Of a stretch of 64,000 bases of DNA, positions 37,501-44,822 are shown in pieces. The position numbers and the translations under genes are program-made. Positions within the stretch are counted from its first letter, which is position 1, and each line of letters starts with the position of its first letter. Source of the DNA: JBBRMW01 sp965246845 (GTDB lineage: Bacteria; Chloroflexota; Anaerolineae; Aggregatilineales; UBA2796); assembly GCA_965246845.1 (NCBI GenBank), contig CBDFFR010000012.1:248001-312000 (forward strand). The letters run 5' to 3'. The notes beneath the pieces are model-generated. The model was given only the letters and a program-made list of their open reading frames with translations. It made no database searches and was not told the origin of the DNA.

Positions 37501-38257
37501 CCGTCAGGATGCGCAGCCGCACGCTATCGTCGATGCTCCCACCCCATGTATCGAGCAGCAGCCGAAGCTGTCCATCCAGTGAGTCGGGCGCGAGGCGCAC
37601 AGGCGTGAGCAGCAATTCGAGGATGTTCTCACCCGCCGGGAACTGCGCGTCACCGGGATCGCTCTTGCCAACCTGCGCGAAATATTGCTGCAAGGTCTGC
37701 GTGAGTTCCGGGTAAGCGGTTGCCGTCCGCAGCAGGTCGTCGCCGAAGAGTTCGCGCAAAAGCTGAAAGGCCGGGTTCTGGTTGGAGAGGTACAGCATCA
37801 GCAATTCTTCGAGCGTAATCTCTCGGTTCGGACGCCCGTTATCCATCGCAAGGATGTATTCATAGGGCGTCATTTCCGCGTGATAAATCGGTTGCGGCGG
37901 GAAGGCGGCTACGAATTGATCAAGTGTCAACTGTGCCGAGTCACCGAGCCGCGCGTTCACCGCGTCCAGCGCTCCTTGCAACAGCCCCGGACGCCCCGCG
38001 ACATATTGCCGGAAAAGATATTGTGTGATGCCCTGAATGAGCGCGACGGCGTTCACGGCGCTTGGCGGCACGATGCGCGACGGGTCGGCGGCGATGTCCC
38101 GCGCGCGGTTCATCTCATCCGCGAAGCTGCGCGCGGCTTGAAAATTCGGGATCTGTGCCTTGCCGCGATATGCGAAAAAATTATCATCGAAGCCATAAAC
38201 ATCACGCGCCTCGCGGGAGACGTGAAAGCCGGTCAGGTTGCTATCTGTGAGCGCCAT
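34520..38257 (-). CDS. Very large GH13 (alpha-amylase superfamily) protein
   Basis: A 1245-residue protein, much longer than typical amylases, without signal peptide. Residues 1-330 are an uncharacterised, mostly helical region. The (beta/alpha)8 barrel then shows region I SDMVPNHVG (about 433), region II IRFDAAMTL with the nucleophile Asp (about 552), region III LLLAEAFW with the acid/base Glu (about 618) and region IV NFMNNPDEKT (about 677). In region IV the usual Asn-His-Asp is Asn-Pro-Asp, as in GlgE-type maltosyltransferases. A C-terminal half of about 450 residues includes an acidic linker (VTVVAEDEDAPHTLSDDDL). It may be a glucan-modifying transferase or hydrolase of internal glycogen; substrate unknown. 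ATG 38257 is preferred over the 38338 frame start. Confidence 0.85.
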   Translation of the reverse strand: MALTDSNLTGFHVSREARDVYGFDDNFFAYRGKAQIPNFQAARSFADEMNRARDIAADPSRIVPPSAVNAVALIQGITQYLFRQYVAGRPGLLQGALDAVNARLGDSAQLTLDQFVAAFPPQPIYHAEMTPYEYILAMDNGRPNREITLEELLMLYLSNQNPAFQLLRELFGDDLLRTATAYPELTQTLQQYFAQVGKSDPGDAQFPAGENILELLLTPVRLAPDSLDGQLRLLLDTWGGSIDDSVRLRILTVMDAVREDFRFVFNRGAGGPRPFDSVAGRDFQIPTAGQMAAIAAGADDYNISDDATAAIEPEAFTADREWMPNLVLMAKNAYVWLDQLSKQYGQQLMRLDQIPDAELDQLARWGFTGLWLIGLWERSEASKRIKHLSGNPDAVASAYSLWDYQIAVRLGGEEALNDLRTRAWKRGIRLASDMVPNHVGIDGKWVFEHPEYFISLDYSPYPNYTFGGPDLSPNPDIGIYIEDGYYDKSDAAVVFKRVDHRSGETRYLYHGNDGTVMPWNDTAQLDYSQGFVRESMIQMIIDIAKRFPVIRFDAAMTLVKRHVHRIWWPEPGSGQKGVASRAQFGMTKAQFDQMMPEEFWREVVDRAAIEAPDTLLLAEAFWLMESYFVRTLGMHRVYNSAFMHILRDEENLKYRQLMQNTLEFDPEILRRYVNFMNNPDEKTAVEQFGRDDKYFGVAVMMLTMPGLPMFGHGQIEGFSEKYGMEYYRAYFDETPNQGLIERHEREIFPLMKRRYLFAGVENFLLYDFETANGNDDNVFAYSNRIGAERSLIAYNNSPSNTAGWIRTSVEFSVKVEGSDERKLITRTLGEGLDLTATDDIYVTFRDHRTGLEYIRSSRQIVEEGIYIALNSYEYVCFLDFKVVKDTGHYRQLAQMLNGRGTSALADSLRELMVEPVLTPFRALVNGPLLARLIAHRNTPHAGTMDALTVELDEFLRAVASFTGQPLDADTLQTAELAEDMPEPETNDVHPAASAVVTVVAEDEDAPHTLSDDDLATDPPEPATGLMVPTLSDAQAADEISAPLTHSERTREKLETTLMLPLQETPKALASHFDTVEDDPALHSGLAIWALLSALGDDPIQARAWIDEWLLGRAIMEALRGLDVEEGTAARTLNAIKLAIARPTLVEGLETERPANLLTALLADPDARALLGINQFEGVTYYDKAGFVELLRWLVLTAQVDAAPDALVSRYATVQAFIMANEDAAYQVARLRAGLNEPAKAKPVKI

Positions 38258-38354
38258 GAGCCAAAATCCTTTGCCGGAGAGCCGCCCGGAATGTTTTCTA
38301 ATTATAGCAGCCGCGCCTCGCAATCCGAATTTGCGCATTGGGTATGGTTAAAAA

Positions 38355-38384
38355 TGCAAAACGCCGGGTTATGGTCCGGCGTTT
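38355..38384 (-). terminator. Terminator behind the DUF4342-like gene
   Basis: AAACGCCGG and CCGGCGTTT form a perfect 9-bp stem (38359-38367 and 38376-38384); read on the minus strand it is followed by TGCATTTTTAA. It lies 30 bases after the stop of the gene at 38414. Confidence 0.7.
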
Positions 38385-38413
38385 ACGCTGAATACTACGA
38401 TTTGGACAAATGT

Positions 38414-38812
38414 TTACGCGCCTGCTTCGACTTCATCTTCCAGATCGCGACGTGCTGCGCGCTTGCGGCCTGCTTTGGTGCGCGGCGCGGGTCCAGCGAT
38501 GATCTCGTCCTCATCTTCGACGGTCAGGTGCGCCCGCATCAACAGCGCGATCACCAGCACCGAGGCCGAAAGCTGGCGCGGGAAGAAGCGTAGCAGCAAC
38601 AGCAGCCCGAAAACGGAAGGCAGCACTGGCGCGCGGAAGATCACGTTGCCGTTTTCGTGCTTGAGTGTGAGGTGATAACGCGCGACCTGCTCGATCCCGT
38701 CATTGGCAGCATCAATGAATTGACGCCCGGAGGTGCTGATCGTTTCAGTCAGGTTTTGCGCCGTCTCTTGCAGCGAGTCCTGGATATTTCCGTTGTGGTT
38801 ACGGTCGGTCAT
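38414..38812 (-). CDS. Hypothetical protein resembling DUF4342 membrane proteins
   Basis: A 132-residue protein. The hydrophilic helix (SLQETAQNLTETISTSGRQF) is followed by ARYHLTLKHENGNVIFRAPVL and a hydrophobic hairpin (VFGLLLLLRFFP, ASVLVIALLMRAHLTV), then a charged tail rich in Lys, Arg and Glu. The order charged strand - P - hydrophobic pair is like DUF4342 proteins. Function unknown; a bitopic or re-entrant membrane location is likely. Confidence 0.65.
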   Translation of the reverse strand: MTDRNHNGNIQDSLQETAQNLTETISTSGRQFIDAANDGIEQVARYHLTLKHENGNVIFRAPVLPSVFGLLLLLRFFPRQLSASVLVIALLMRAHLTVEDEDEIIAGPAPRTKAGRKRAARRDLEDEVEAGA

Positions 38813-38864
38813 GGTTGTTTCTCCTTGCGGTCAATCTTACATGCAACATCGCGCGGATACCACC

Positions 38865-39200
38865 TCAGCCGGGGGTGATGTCATCCGCTGGGTCATATTC
38901 TTCGTCGGGCGCTTCGGTATGCGGTTTGGTGGCGTCCTGGTCGGCGAGGTCGTTCAGTTCACCAAGCGGCGGGCGGGTCTGCTCAATGGTACGCCCTTGT
39001 GCGTCCTTTTGTCCGGTCCCCTGCTTCGGGTCGAAACCTTCTGCCGGGTCGTCTTTTTCAGGCGTATCCTGCGGCTTGCGCTCGTTGCCCTGATGCTTCT
39101 GCATATCCTCTTCGGTCGCGCCCATACCCACCATCGAGTCGTTCTCGCGGGGTGCGCCTTCGGCGGGGTCGTCGCGTTCCGGGGTGTTTTCAGTATCCAT
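38865..39200 (-). CDS. Small acidic, disordered protein with DDPAEG repeats
   Basis: A 111-residue protein of low complexity, with strong excess of Asp, Glu, Pro and Gly and no hydrophobic core. The hexamer DDPAEG/KDDPAEG occurs twice (near residues 10 and 49), with related EEYDPADD at the end, suggesting internal duplication of a PEDPAEG-like unit. No signal peptide. Codon use is as in neighbours. No function can be assigned; small hydrophilic stress or packaging proteins have such composition. Confidence 0.55.
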   Translation of the reverse strand: MDTENTPERDDPAEGAPRENDSMVGMGATEEDMQKHQGNERKPQDTPEKDDPAEGFDPKQGTGQKDAQGRTIEQTRPPLGELNDLADQDATKPHTEAPDEEYDPADDITPG

Positions 39201-39331
39201 GTCGTGCGCTCCAGTTTTGTGCCATTGTAAAAGTCATTAAAAGCAATTTTCCTCAAAAAAGTCTGAATGTCCCACACATTCGCGGATTGTTGGTCTTTTT
39301 TGAGGAGAGTCGGCATAGTCTATTGCATAGA

Positions 39332-40450
39332 ATGGCGAATGCAATTATGACGAACGCTTTGCAGGCACAGGAGAAAATCGAAGGGCTGCGCTTCGTGACG
39401 GATAGCGCACCCGGCATTCGGCGCACGCCAACCGAAAGCGGGTTCGAGTATGTGGACCCGAAGGGCAACCCGATCACCGACGAGGACACGCTCAAGCGCA
39501 TCAAGGCACTGGTCATCCCGCCTGCGTGGACTGACGTATGGATTTGCCCGAAGCCGAACGGTCATATTCAGGCGACCGGACGCGACGCGAAAGGCCGCAA
39601 ACAGTATCGCTATCACAAACTCTGGCACGCGCACAGCCACGAAGTCAAATTCGAGCGGATGCTCCTCTTCGGCCAGAAACTGCCGGAAATGCGCAAGCGC
39701 GTCCTGCACGATCTGGCGCTGCCCGGCCTTTCGCGCGAGAAAGTCCTCGCGTTGATCGTCTACCTGCTCGAAACGACGCTGATCCGCATCGGCAACAAGG
39801 AATATAGCAAGCAGAACAAATCTTATGGCCTGACGACGATGCGGGATCGGCATGTCGCTATCGAGGGCTGGACGGTAAAGTTCACCTTCAAAGGGAAGAG
39901 CGGAGTCAAGCATTCTATCGAGGTCAAGGATCGCCGCCTTGCTGCGCTTATCAAGCGCAGCCGCGACCTGCCCGGCCAGCAGCTTTTCCAATACGTAGAT
40001 GAGAGCGGCACGCAGCACGACATCACATCGTCGGACGTGAATGATTACATCCGTGAGATCAGCGGTGAATCATTCAGCGCGAAGGACTTCCGCACCTGGC
40101 ACGGGACGGTCCTCGCGGCGCAAACCCTGCTCGATATGGGTCCCGCAGAGACACAGACCGCCGCAAAGAAGAACATCGTCGATGCGATCAAGCAGGTCGC
40201 GTCACATTTGGGCAATACGGTCGCGGTTAGCCGCAAGTATTACATTCATCCGATGATTCTGGATGCGTATTTGAACAGCACGCTATCGACTGCGCTGCAA
40301 AGCGCCACTGACCCGGATAGCACGGACGCCCTCGAAGCGCCAATCCTCGCGATGCTCACCGCCGCCGCAGAGAGCGCAGCGCAGTCAGTTCAAAAGGAAA
40401 AGAAAGCCGTGAAAAAAACTGTTCAGAAAGAAATGGAGACCAGCGCATGA
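39332..40450 (+). CDS. DNA topoisomerase IB (poxvirus/bacterial type)
   Basis: A monomeric type IB enzyme that nicks one strand through a 3'-phosphotyrosine to relax supercoils. From ATG 39332 (372 aa) it has GFEYVDPKGNPITDEDTLKRIKALVIPPAWTDVWI, then QYRYHKLW, LIRIGNKEYSKQNKSYGLTTM, the FRTWHGT motif and the active tyrosine in SRKYYIHP (Tyr303/304). The Lys/Arg/His set around it is intact. A C-terminal Lys/Glu tail follows. Upstream codons of the open frame overlap the acidic-protein gene antisense and are not counted. Its stop overlaps the next ATG (ATGA). Confidence 0.93.
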   Translation: MANAIMTNALQAQEKIEGLRFVTDSAPGIRRTPTESGFEYVDPKGNPITDEDTLKRIKALVIPPAWTDVWICPKPNGHIQATGRDAKGRKQYRYHKLWHAHSHEVKFERMLLFGQKLPEMRKRVLHDLALPGLSREKVLALIVYLLETTLIRIGNKEYSKQNKSYGLTTMRDRHVAIEGWTVKFTFKGKSGVKHSIEVKDRRLAALIKRSRDLPGQQLFQYVDESGTQHDITSSDVNDYIREISGESFSAKDFRTWHGTVLAAQTLLDMGPAETQTAAKKNIVDAIKQVASHLGNTVAVSRKYYIHPMILDAYLNSTLSTALQSATDPDSTDALEAPILAMLTAAAESAAQSVQKEKKAVKKTVQKEMETSA

Positions 40451-40698
40451 CCAAGAAGATTGAACGCCGCGACGATGTGAACCCGGAGACGGGCGAACAC
40501 AAATATGGGGATGTCGAGTTCGCGGACTCCGTGAACAACAAATATCCCATCGACACGGAAGAACATATCCGCGCCGCGTGGAATTACATCCATCACGAGG
40601 ACAATGCCGCGAAGTACAAGGCCGATGAGGTGGAGACGATCAAGGATCGCATTCGCCGCGCCGCGAAAAAGCACGACATCGAATTGAAAGCTGAATAG
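40447..40698 (+). CDS. Small protein, DUF6582-like
   Basis: An 83-residue soluble protein: KYGDVEFADSVNNKYPIDTEEHIRAAWNYIHHEDNAAKYKADEVETIKDRIRRAAKKHDIEL. The pattern F-A-D-x-x-N-N-K-Y-P-I-D-T...H-x-x-A-W-x-Y...N-A-A-K-Y...I-x-x-A-A-x-K-H is that of a small domain often found in phage-associated and stress-linked proteins. Translation is coupled to topoisomerase IB by ATGA, so a role in DNA topology or its control is possible but unproven. Confidence 0.75.
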   Translation: MTKKIERRDDVNPETGEHKYGDVEFADSVNNKYPIDTEEHIRAAWNYIHHEDNAAKYKADEVETIKDRIRRAAKKHDIELKAE

Positions 40699-40720
40699 GC
40701 AGCCGTTCTTATCAGGATCG

Positions 40721-40753
40721 AAAAACGGCAGCCGCGCATTGCTATGGCTGCCG
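40721..40753 (-). terminator. Terminator of acpP
   Basis: CGGCAGCC (40726-40733) and GGCTGCCG (40746-40753) form a perfect 8-bp stem; on the minus strand it is followed by TTTTTCG. It lies 26 bases after the acpP stop. Confidence 0.85.
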
Positions 40754-40778
40754 TCTTCCTCGAAAAAAGTGCGGGTGG

Positions 40779-41027
40779 CTAGGTGGCCTTCGGCATGAGG
40801 CGCGTATCGATGTAGTTGATCGCCTCGCCGACGGTGGTGATCTTCTGCGCATCTTCGTCGGAGATTTCGCCGCTGAATTCTTCTTCAATCGCCATGATCA
40901 TTTCGACCAGATCAAGCGAATCGGCTTCCAGGTCTTCACGGAACCGGGCTTCGGGCGTCACCTTTGCGGGGTCCGTACCGAGCAGTTCAACGATAATGTC
41001 TCTAACGCGCTCTTCAGTTGTTGCCAT
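40779..41027 (-). CDS. acpP: Acyl carrier protein
   Basis: An 82-residue acidic helical protein carrying 4'-phosphopantetheine on Ser37 in EADSLDLVEM. Helices VRDIIVELLGTD, VEMIMAIEEEFSGEISDEDAQKI and VGEAINYIDTRL follow the usual four-helix plan. It carries the growing chain in fatty-acid synthesis and receives malonate from FabD (4903-5844). Transcribed alone from a good promoter. Confidence 0.97.
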   Translation of the reverse strand: MATTEERVRDIIVELLGTDPAKVTPEARFREDLEADSLDLVEMIMAIEEEFSGEISDEDAQKITTVGEAINYIDTRLMPKAT

Positions 41028-41073
41028 TGGGTTGGCTCCTCCAGGTCATAGTCAGGGTGATAACGCGGCGCTC

Positions 41074-41101
41074 AGTATACACTACTTCGCAAGGCTGTAA
41101 A
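41074..41101 (-). promoter_or_regulatory. Promoter of acpP
   Basis: On the minus strand TTTACA (41101-41096), 16 bases, TATACT (41079-41074). Each box matches five of six consensus bases and the start codon follows 46 bases on. Confidence 0.7.
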
Positions 41102-41114
41102 CCCGTGAGCGGAG

Positions 41115-41143
41115 TTGACACCCTGCGTTGTGGCGTGTACGAT
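41115..41143 (+). promoter_or_regulatory. Promoter of fni
   Basis: A perfect TTGACA at 41115-41120, 17 bases, TACGAT at 41138-41143, 30 bases before the fni ATG. It is back to back with the acpP promoter. Confidence 0.7.
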
Positions 41144-41173
41144 CTCGCCAGCAAGGGATAGGAACCCGCACCG

Positions 41174-42226
41174 ATGCCGAAAGTTACGACCGCCGAAGCT
41201 GCTGCGCAACCGACCGAACGCCGCAAAGCCGATCACATCCGTATCAATCTCGAAGAGGATGTGCAGTTCCCGCGTCTGACGACCGGGCTGGAGCGCTATC
41301 GGTTTGTGCATGAGGCGCTGCCGGAACTCGACCTCGCGGCGGTGGATACGTCGATTACGCTCTTCGGCAAACGTCTGAGCGCGCCGCTGCTCGTCTCCTC
41401 GATGACGGGCGGGACGCAGATGGCCGAAACGCTCAATTTCAGGCTCGCGGAAGTGGCGCAGGAGCGTCAAATCGCGATGGGTGTAGGGTCGCAACGCGCG
41501 GCGATTGAAGATGATACGCTCGCGCCCGCGTTCCGGCTGCGCCGCTATGCGCCCGATGCTCTGCTCTTCGCGAATGTCGGCGCGGTGCAGTTCAATTACG
41601 GATATGGCGTGGATCAATGCCGCAAGGCGGTGGAAATGGTCGGCGCGGATGCACTCATCCTCCACTTCAACGCCTTGCAGGAAGCCGTACAGCCCGAAGG
41701 CGACGGTAATTTCACTGGACTTTTGAAGAAGATTGAAGCCGTCGCCAAAGCGCTCGAAGTCCCGATTATCGCCAAAGAGGTCGGCTGGGGATTCAGCGAG
41801 AAGACCGCCCGGGCGCTGGCGGGCGTCGGCGTGCGCTACATCGACGTGGCGGGCGCGGGTGGCACGTCATGGAGCGAGGTCGAATATCACCGCGCGCCAA
41901 CGGCTTTCCATGCACGAGTCGCGCGCAGTTTTGCGGATTGGGGTATCCCGACGGCAGAGAGTATTGTGCAAGTGCGCAAGGGCGCTCCTGACGCCGTGAT
42001 TTTCGCATCCGGGGGCTTGCGCGACGGGATTGAAGTCGCGAAGTGCGTTGCGCTTGGCGCATCGCTGTGCGGCCTTGCCAGTCCGTTCCTCAAGGCCGCC
42101 GCCGAATCGCTGGACGCTGCCTATGAAACCGTCCGCGAACTGACCGCTGAATTGCGAATCGCAATGTTCTGTGCGGGTGCGGGGGATATGGCGGCGTTGG
42201 GGAAGACGGCGCTGGAAAAAATCTAG
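41174..42226 (+). CDS. fni: Type 2 isopentenyl-diphosphate delta-isomerase (FMN/NADPH)
   Basis: It interconverts IPP and DMAPP. Features of the FMN TIM-barrel are RKADHIRINLEEDVQFP at the N-terminus, LLVSSMTGGT, GVGSQRAAIED, LFANVGAVQFNYGYG, LHFNALQEAVQPEGDGNF, PIIAKEVGWGFS and YIDVAGAGGTSWSEVE. Length 350 is standard. Together with mvk and ipk (23652-25360) it completes the late mevalonate route apart from the decarboxylase. GGATAGGAA lies upstream of the ATG. Confidence 0.96.
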   Translation: MPKVTTAEAAAQPTERRKADHIRINLEEDVQFPRLTTGLERYRFVHEALPELDLAAVDTSITLFGKRLSAPLLVSSMTGGTQMAETLNFRLAEVAQERQIAMGVGSQRAAIEDDTLAPAFRLRRYAPDALLFANVGAVQFNYGYGVDQCRKAVEMVGADALILHFNALQEAVQPEGDGNFTGLLKKIEAVAKALEVPIIAKEVGWGFSEKTARALAGVGVRYIDVAGAGGTSWSEVEYHRAPTAFHARVARSFADWGIPTAESIVQVRKGAPDAVIFASGGLRDGIEVAKCVALGASLCGLASPFLKAAAESLDAAYETVRELTAELRIAMFCAGAGDMAALGKTALEKI

Positions 42227-42239
42227 GCTAATTGATGCC

Positions 42240-42345
42240 GGGTGGACACATCGGTCCGCTCCTACATCAGACACGCGGGTTCTCCGGCGTAGGGGTCGTG
42301 GTTTGCCCGACCCGTCCTTACTTGCGGACACATCGGTCCGCCCTT
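42240..42345. repeat. Dispersed palindromic repeats between fni and mmsA
   Basis: A TGGAC-N6-GTCCGCTCCTAC copy at 42243, GTAGGGGTCGTGGTTTGCCC plus GACCC at 42289, and TGCGGAC-N6-GTCCGCCC at 42323, alternating the two sub-types of the family within about 105 bases. Confidence 0.72.
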
Positions 42346-42360
42346 CCACTTCGTTTATGT

Positions 42361-42389
42361 TTGGTATTGTTTTCGGCGCGGCGTATACT
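42361..42389 (+). promoter_or_regulatory. Candidate promoter of mmsA
   Basis: TTGGTA at 42361-42366, 17 bases, TATACT at 42384-42389, then about 30 bases to the GAGGAA ribosome site and the ATG pair at 42417/42420. Confidence 0.5.
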
Positions 42390-42419
42390 CACCCGCGCTT
42401 AAAAAACGTTGAGGAAATG

Positions 42420-43874
42420 ATGGCTGATAAATTGGTACGCAATTACGTCGATGGGCGTTGGGTCAAGCTGGCTTCGGAGCGCACGCAACCCGTGCTGAAC
42501 CCCGCCACCGGCGAGACAATCGCGAGCGTCGGGATGTCGAACGCGCAGGATGTGGACCGCGCGGTACAGGCCGCGCAGAACGCATTCCAGGAATGGCGCG
42601 AGACGCCGCCCTATACCCGCGCCCGCGCGATGTTCAAACTCAAGGAATTGATGGAGCAGAACTTCGAGGAGATGGCGCGCCTCGTTACCCTCGAAAACGG
42701 CAAAATCCTCGATGAAGCGCGTGGCGAAGTGCGGCGCGCGATTGAGAACGTCGAACTCGCCGCGGGTATCCCCACGCAGATGATGGGCTACAATCTCGAA
42801 GACGTGGCGCAGGGCATCGACGAAACCGCGATCCGCCAGCCGCTCGGCGTGTGCGTCTCGATTAACCCGTTCAACTTCCCGGCGATGGTCCCGCTGTGGT
42901 TCATGCCCGTCGCCATCGCTTGCGGTAATACGTATATCGTGAAGCCCTCACCCGCCACACCGCTCGCGCAGGAATTCCTGTTCAATCTGCTGAACGAATG
43001 TGACCTGCCGGATGGCATCGTGAACATGGTCAACGGTGATGAAGAAGTCGTGAACGCGCTGCTCGATCATCCGCTGGTGCGCGCGGTGTCGTTCGTCGGC
43101 TCCTCGCGCGTCGGTCGCCTGATTTACGAGCGCGCGACCCGCAATGGCAAGCGCGTTCAGGCGCAGGGCGGCGCGAAAAACTTCATGGTGATCACACCCG
43201 ACGCGGATTTGCACAAATCGATTGGCGCGATCATCGGCTCCGCATATGGCTGCGCGGGTCAGCGCTGCCTCGCCGGTTCGGTGCTGGTCACTGTCGGTGA
43301 CGTTCACGGAGCAGTGCGCGACGGCCTAATCGAGCGCGCGAGCAAGCTGCGTGTCGGTCCGGGTCTGGAAGAAACCTCGCAAATGGGTCCGGTGATCAGC
43401 CAGCAGGCGCTCAACCGCGTATGTACTTATCTCGAACGTGGGGCGCAGGAAGGCGCAACACTTGTCCTCGATGGGCGCAACGTGAACGTCCCCGGCGGTG
43501 AGCATGGCAACTTCGTCGCGCCGTCCATTTTCGACAATGCGAAAGTCGGGATGAGCATCGTCGAGGATGAAATCTTCGGTCCGGTCCTCTCCATGATGAA
43601 CGTGCCGAATCTGGATGCGGCGATTGATACGCTGCATACCAGCAAATATGGCAACGCCGCCGCGATCTTCACGCAAAACGGACGTTATGCGAAAGACTTC
43701 CGCTACAAGGTGAATGCCGGGAACATCGGCGTGAATGTTGGCGTTCCGGCTCCGGTCGCGTCGTTCCCTTTCGGTGGCATGAAGGAGAGCTTCTTCGGCG
43801 ACCTGCACGGGCAGGGACCGGACGGTATTAATTTTTTCACCGACCGCAAGGTGATTATCGAGCGCTGGTTCTAA
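42420..43874 (+). CDS. mmsA: CoA-acylating methylmalonate-semialdehyde dehydrogenase
   Basis: An aldehyde dehydrogenase of about 484 residues. INPFNFPAMVPLWFMPVAIACGNTYIVKPS is the subgroup signature, GSSRVGRLIYERAT is the NAD loop region and the catalytic cysteine sits in GCAGQRCLAGS, where the Q-R-C-x-A wording marks the CoA-dependent MmsA clade. It converts (methyl)malonate semialdehyde to propionyl- or acetyl-CoA in valine, pyrimidine or inositol breakdown. No valine or inositol genes are adjacent. ATG 42417 is equally possible; the longer frame to 42171 runs through repeats and is rejected. Confidence 0.92.
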   Translation: MADKLVRNYVDGRWVKLASERTQPVLNPATGETIASVGMSNAQDVDRAVQAAQNAFQEWRETPPYTRARAMFKLKELMEQNFEEMARLVTLENGKILDEARGEVRRAIENVELAAGIPTQMMGYNLEDVAQGIDETAIRQPLGVCVSINPFNFPAMVPLWFMPVAIACGNTYIVKPSPATPLAQEFLFNLLNECDLPDGIVNMVNGDEEVVNALLDHPLVRAVSFVGSSRVGRLIYERATRNGKRVQAQGGAKNFMVITPDADLHKSIGAIIGSAYGCAGQRCLAGSVLVTVGDVHGAVRDGLIERASKLRVGPGLEETSQMGPVISQQALNRVCTYLERGAQEGATLVLDGRNVNVPGGEHGNFVAPSIFDNAKVGMSIVEDEIFGPVLSMMNVPNLDAAIDTLHTSKYGNAAAIFTQNGRYAKDFRYKVNAGNIGVNVGVPAPVASFPFGGMKESFFGDLHGQGPDGINFFTDRKVIIERWF

Positions 43875-43889
43875 TCCCGCGCCTCTTCT

Positions 43890-43916
43890 GTAGGGGCGGG
43901 TCAAGCCCCGCCCGTC
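43890..43916. repeat. Dispersed palindromic repeat
   Basis: GTAGGGGCGGGTCAAGCCCC plus GCCCG, a 7-bp stem GGGCGGG/CCCGCCC. It separates the convergent mmsA and ABC-2 permease genes. Confidence 0.7.
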
Positions 43917-43921
43917 AAGAA

Positions 43922-44758
43922 TTATTCTTTATTGAACAACGGATACGCGACGATGAGCATCACCGCGCCGAACACGGCGAGGAACAGTGCATCGACCCAG
44001 ATCGGGAAGCTGCCGATACCAATGCTGATGTGCCGCATCAGGTCCACACCATAGCCGAGTGGATTGATAATCGTCAGCGCCTTGATCCAGTCCGGTGCGT
44101 TGGTGAGCGGATAAATCGCGCCGCTGAGAAAGTACATCGGCATCACGACGAAGTTGGAAATCGTGCCGAAGCCCTCAAACGAGGTCATGCGGCTGGCGAT
44201 AACCACGCCCAGCGCAGTGAGCGCAAACGCGATCAGGAACATCGTTGGGATGAGGATGAGAATTCCGGTGATGGGAATCCACAACCCGATCAGCGGCGCG
44301 AACACGAGCGTAATCAGCCCTTGCAGAGTCGCCTGTGTCGCCCCGCCGAGGCACTTGCCGAAGATGATAGATAGGCGCGGCACGGGCGCGGCCAGCACTT
44401 CCTTGAGGAAGCCGAACTCGCGATCCCAGATGATGCTCATCGCGGATTGCATCGCGGAGAAGATGAGCGTCAGCCCGATCACGCCGGGGAAGATGAAGTG
44501 CGTGTAGTCGCTCGCTCCGTTGAGGCTTTCCGCGCTCACGGTCGGGCGCAGGCTCGTCCCCAGGATGATCAACCACAGGATCGGGCGCGCGACCCCACCC
44601 CACAGGCGTGAACGCTCGCGCCAAAACTTGATCGTGTCGCGCAGCCAAATACCGTACATCACCTCCGGCGCGATTTCGCGGAAGATGCCCGGACGCTTCG
44701 TGCGCTGTGATTGTGGTTGCGTCGCGAGGATTGGCGCGCCCTGTGCGATGTTTGCCAT
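43922..44758 (-). CDS. ABC-2 type exporter permease (DrrB family)
   Basis: About 278 residues with six helices. PEVMYGIWLRDTIKFWRERSRLWGGVARPILWLIILG and GVIGLTLIFSAMQSAMSIIWDREFGFLKEVLAAPVPR are characteristic of the daunorubicin-resistance permease group, which exports drugs, glycolipids or polysaccharides. GAGGAA stands before ATG 44758. An ATPase of the DrrA type should pair with it but none is adjacent; upstream on this strand nothing is coupled and downstream is the repeat at 43890. Confidence 0.88.
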   Translation of the reverse strand: MANIAQGAPILATQPQSQRTKRPGIFREIAPEVMYGIWLRDTIKFWRERSRLWGGVARPILWLIILGTSLRPTVSAESLNGASDYTHFIFPGVIGLTLIFSAMQSAMSIIWDREFGFLKEVLAAPVPRLSIIFGKCLGGATQATLQGLITLVFAPLIGLWIPITGILILIPTMFLIAFALTALGVVIASRMTSFEGFGTISNFVVMPMYFLSGAIYPLTNAPDWIKALTIINPLGYGVDLMRHISIGIGSFPIWVDALFLAVFGAVMLIVAYPLFNKE

Positions 44759-44822
44759 CTGCTGAGTTTCCTCACCGGTATTTGTCAACGATAACAGAAC
44801 CGGAACAGGGCGTCCAACAGAT

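Noticed and set aside
38999..39331. N-terminal extension of topoisomerase IB by 111 residues
   Set aside because: Runs antisense through the acidic-protein gene and lacks family similarity.
42171..42416. N-terminal extension of mmsA by 80 residues
   Set aside because: Encoded by dispersed repeats and intergenic DNA; GAGGAA and double ATG at 42417-42422 give the real start.
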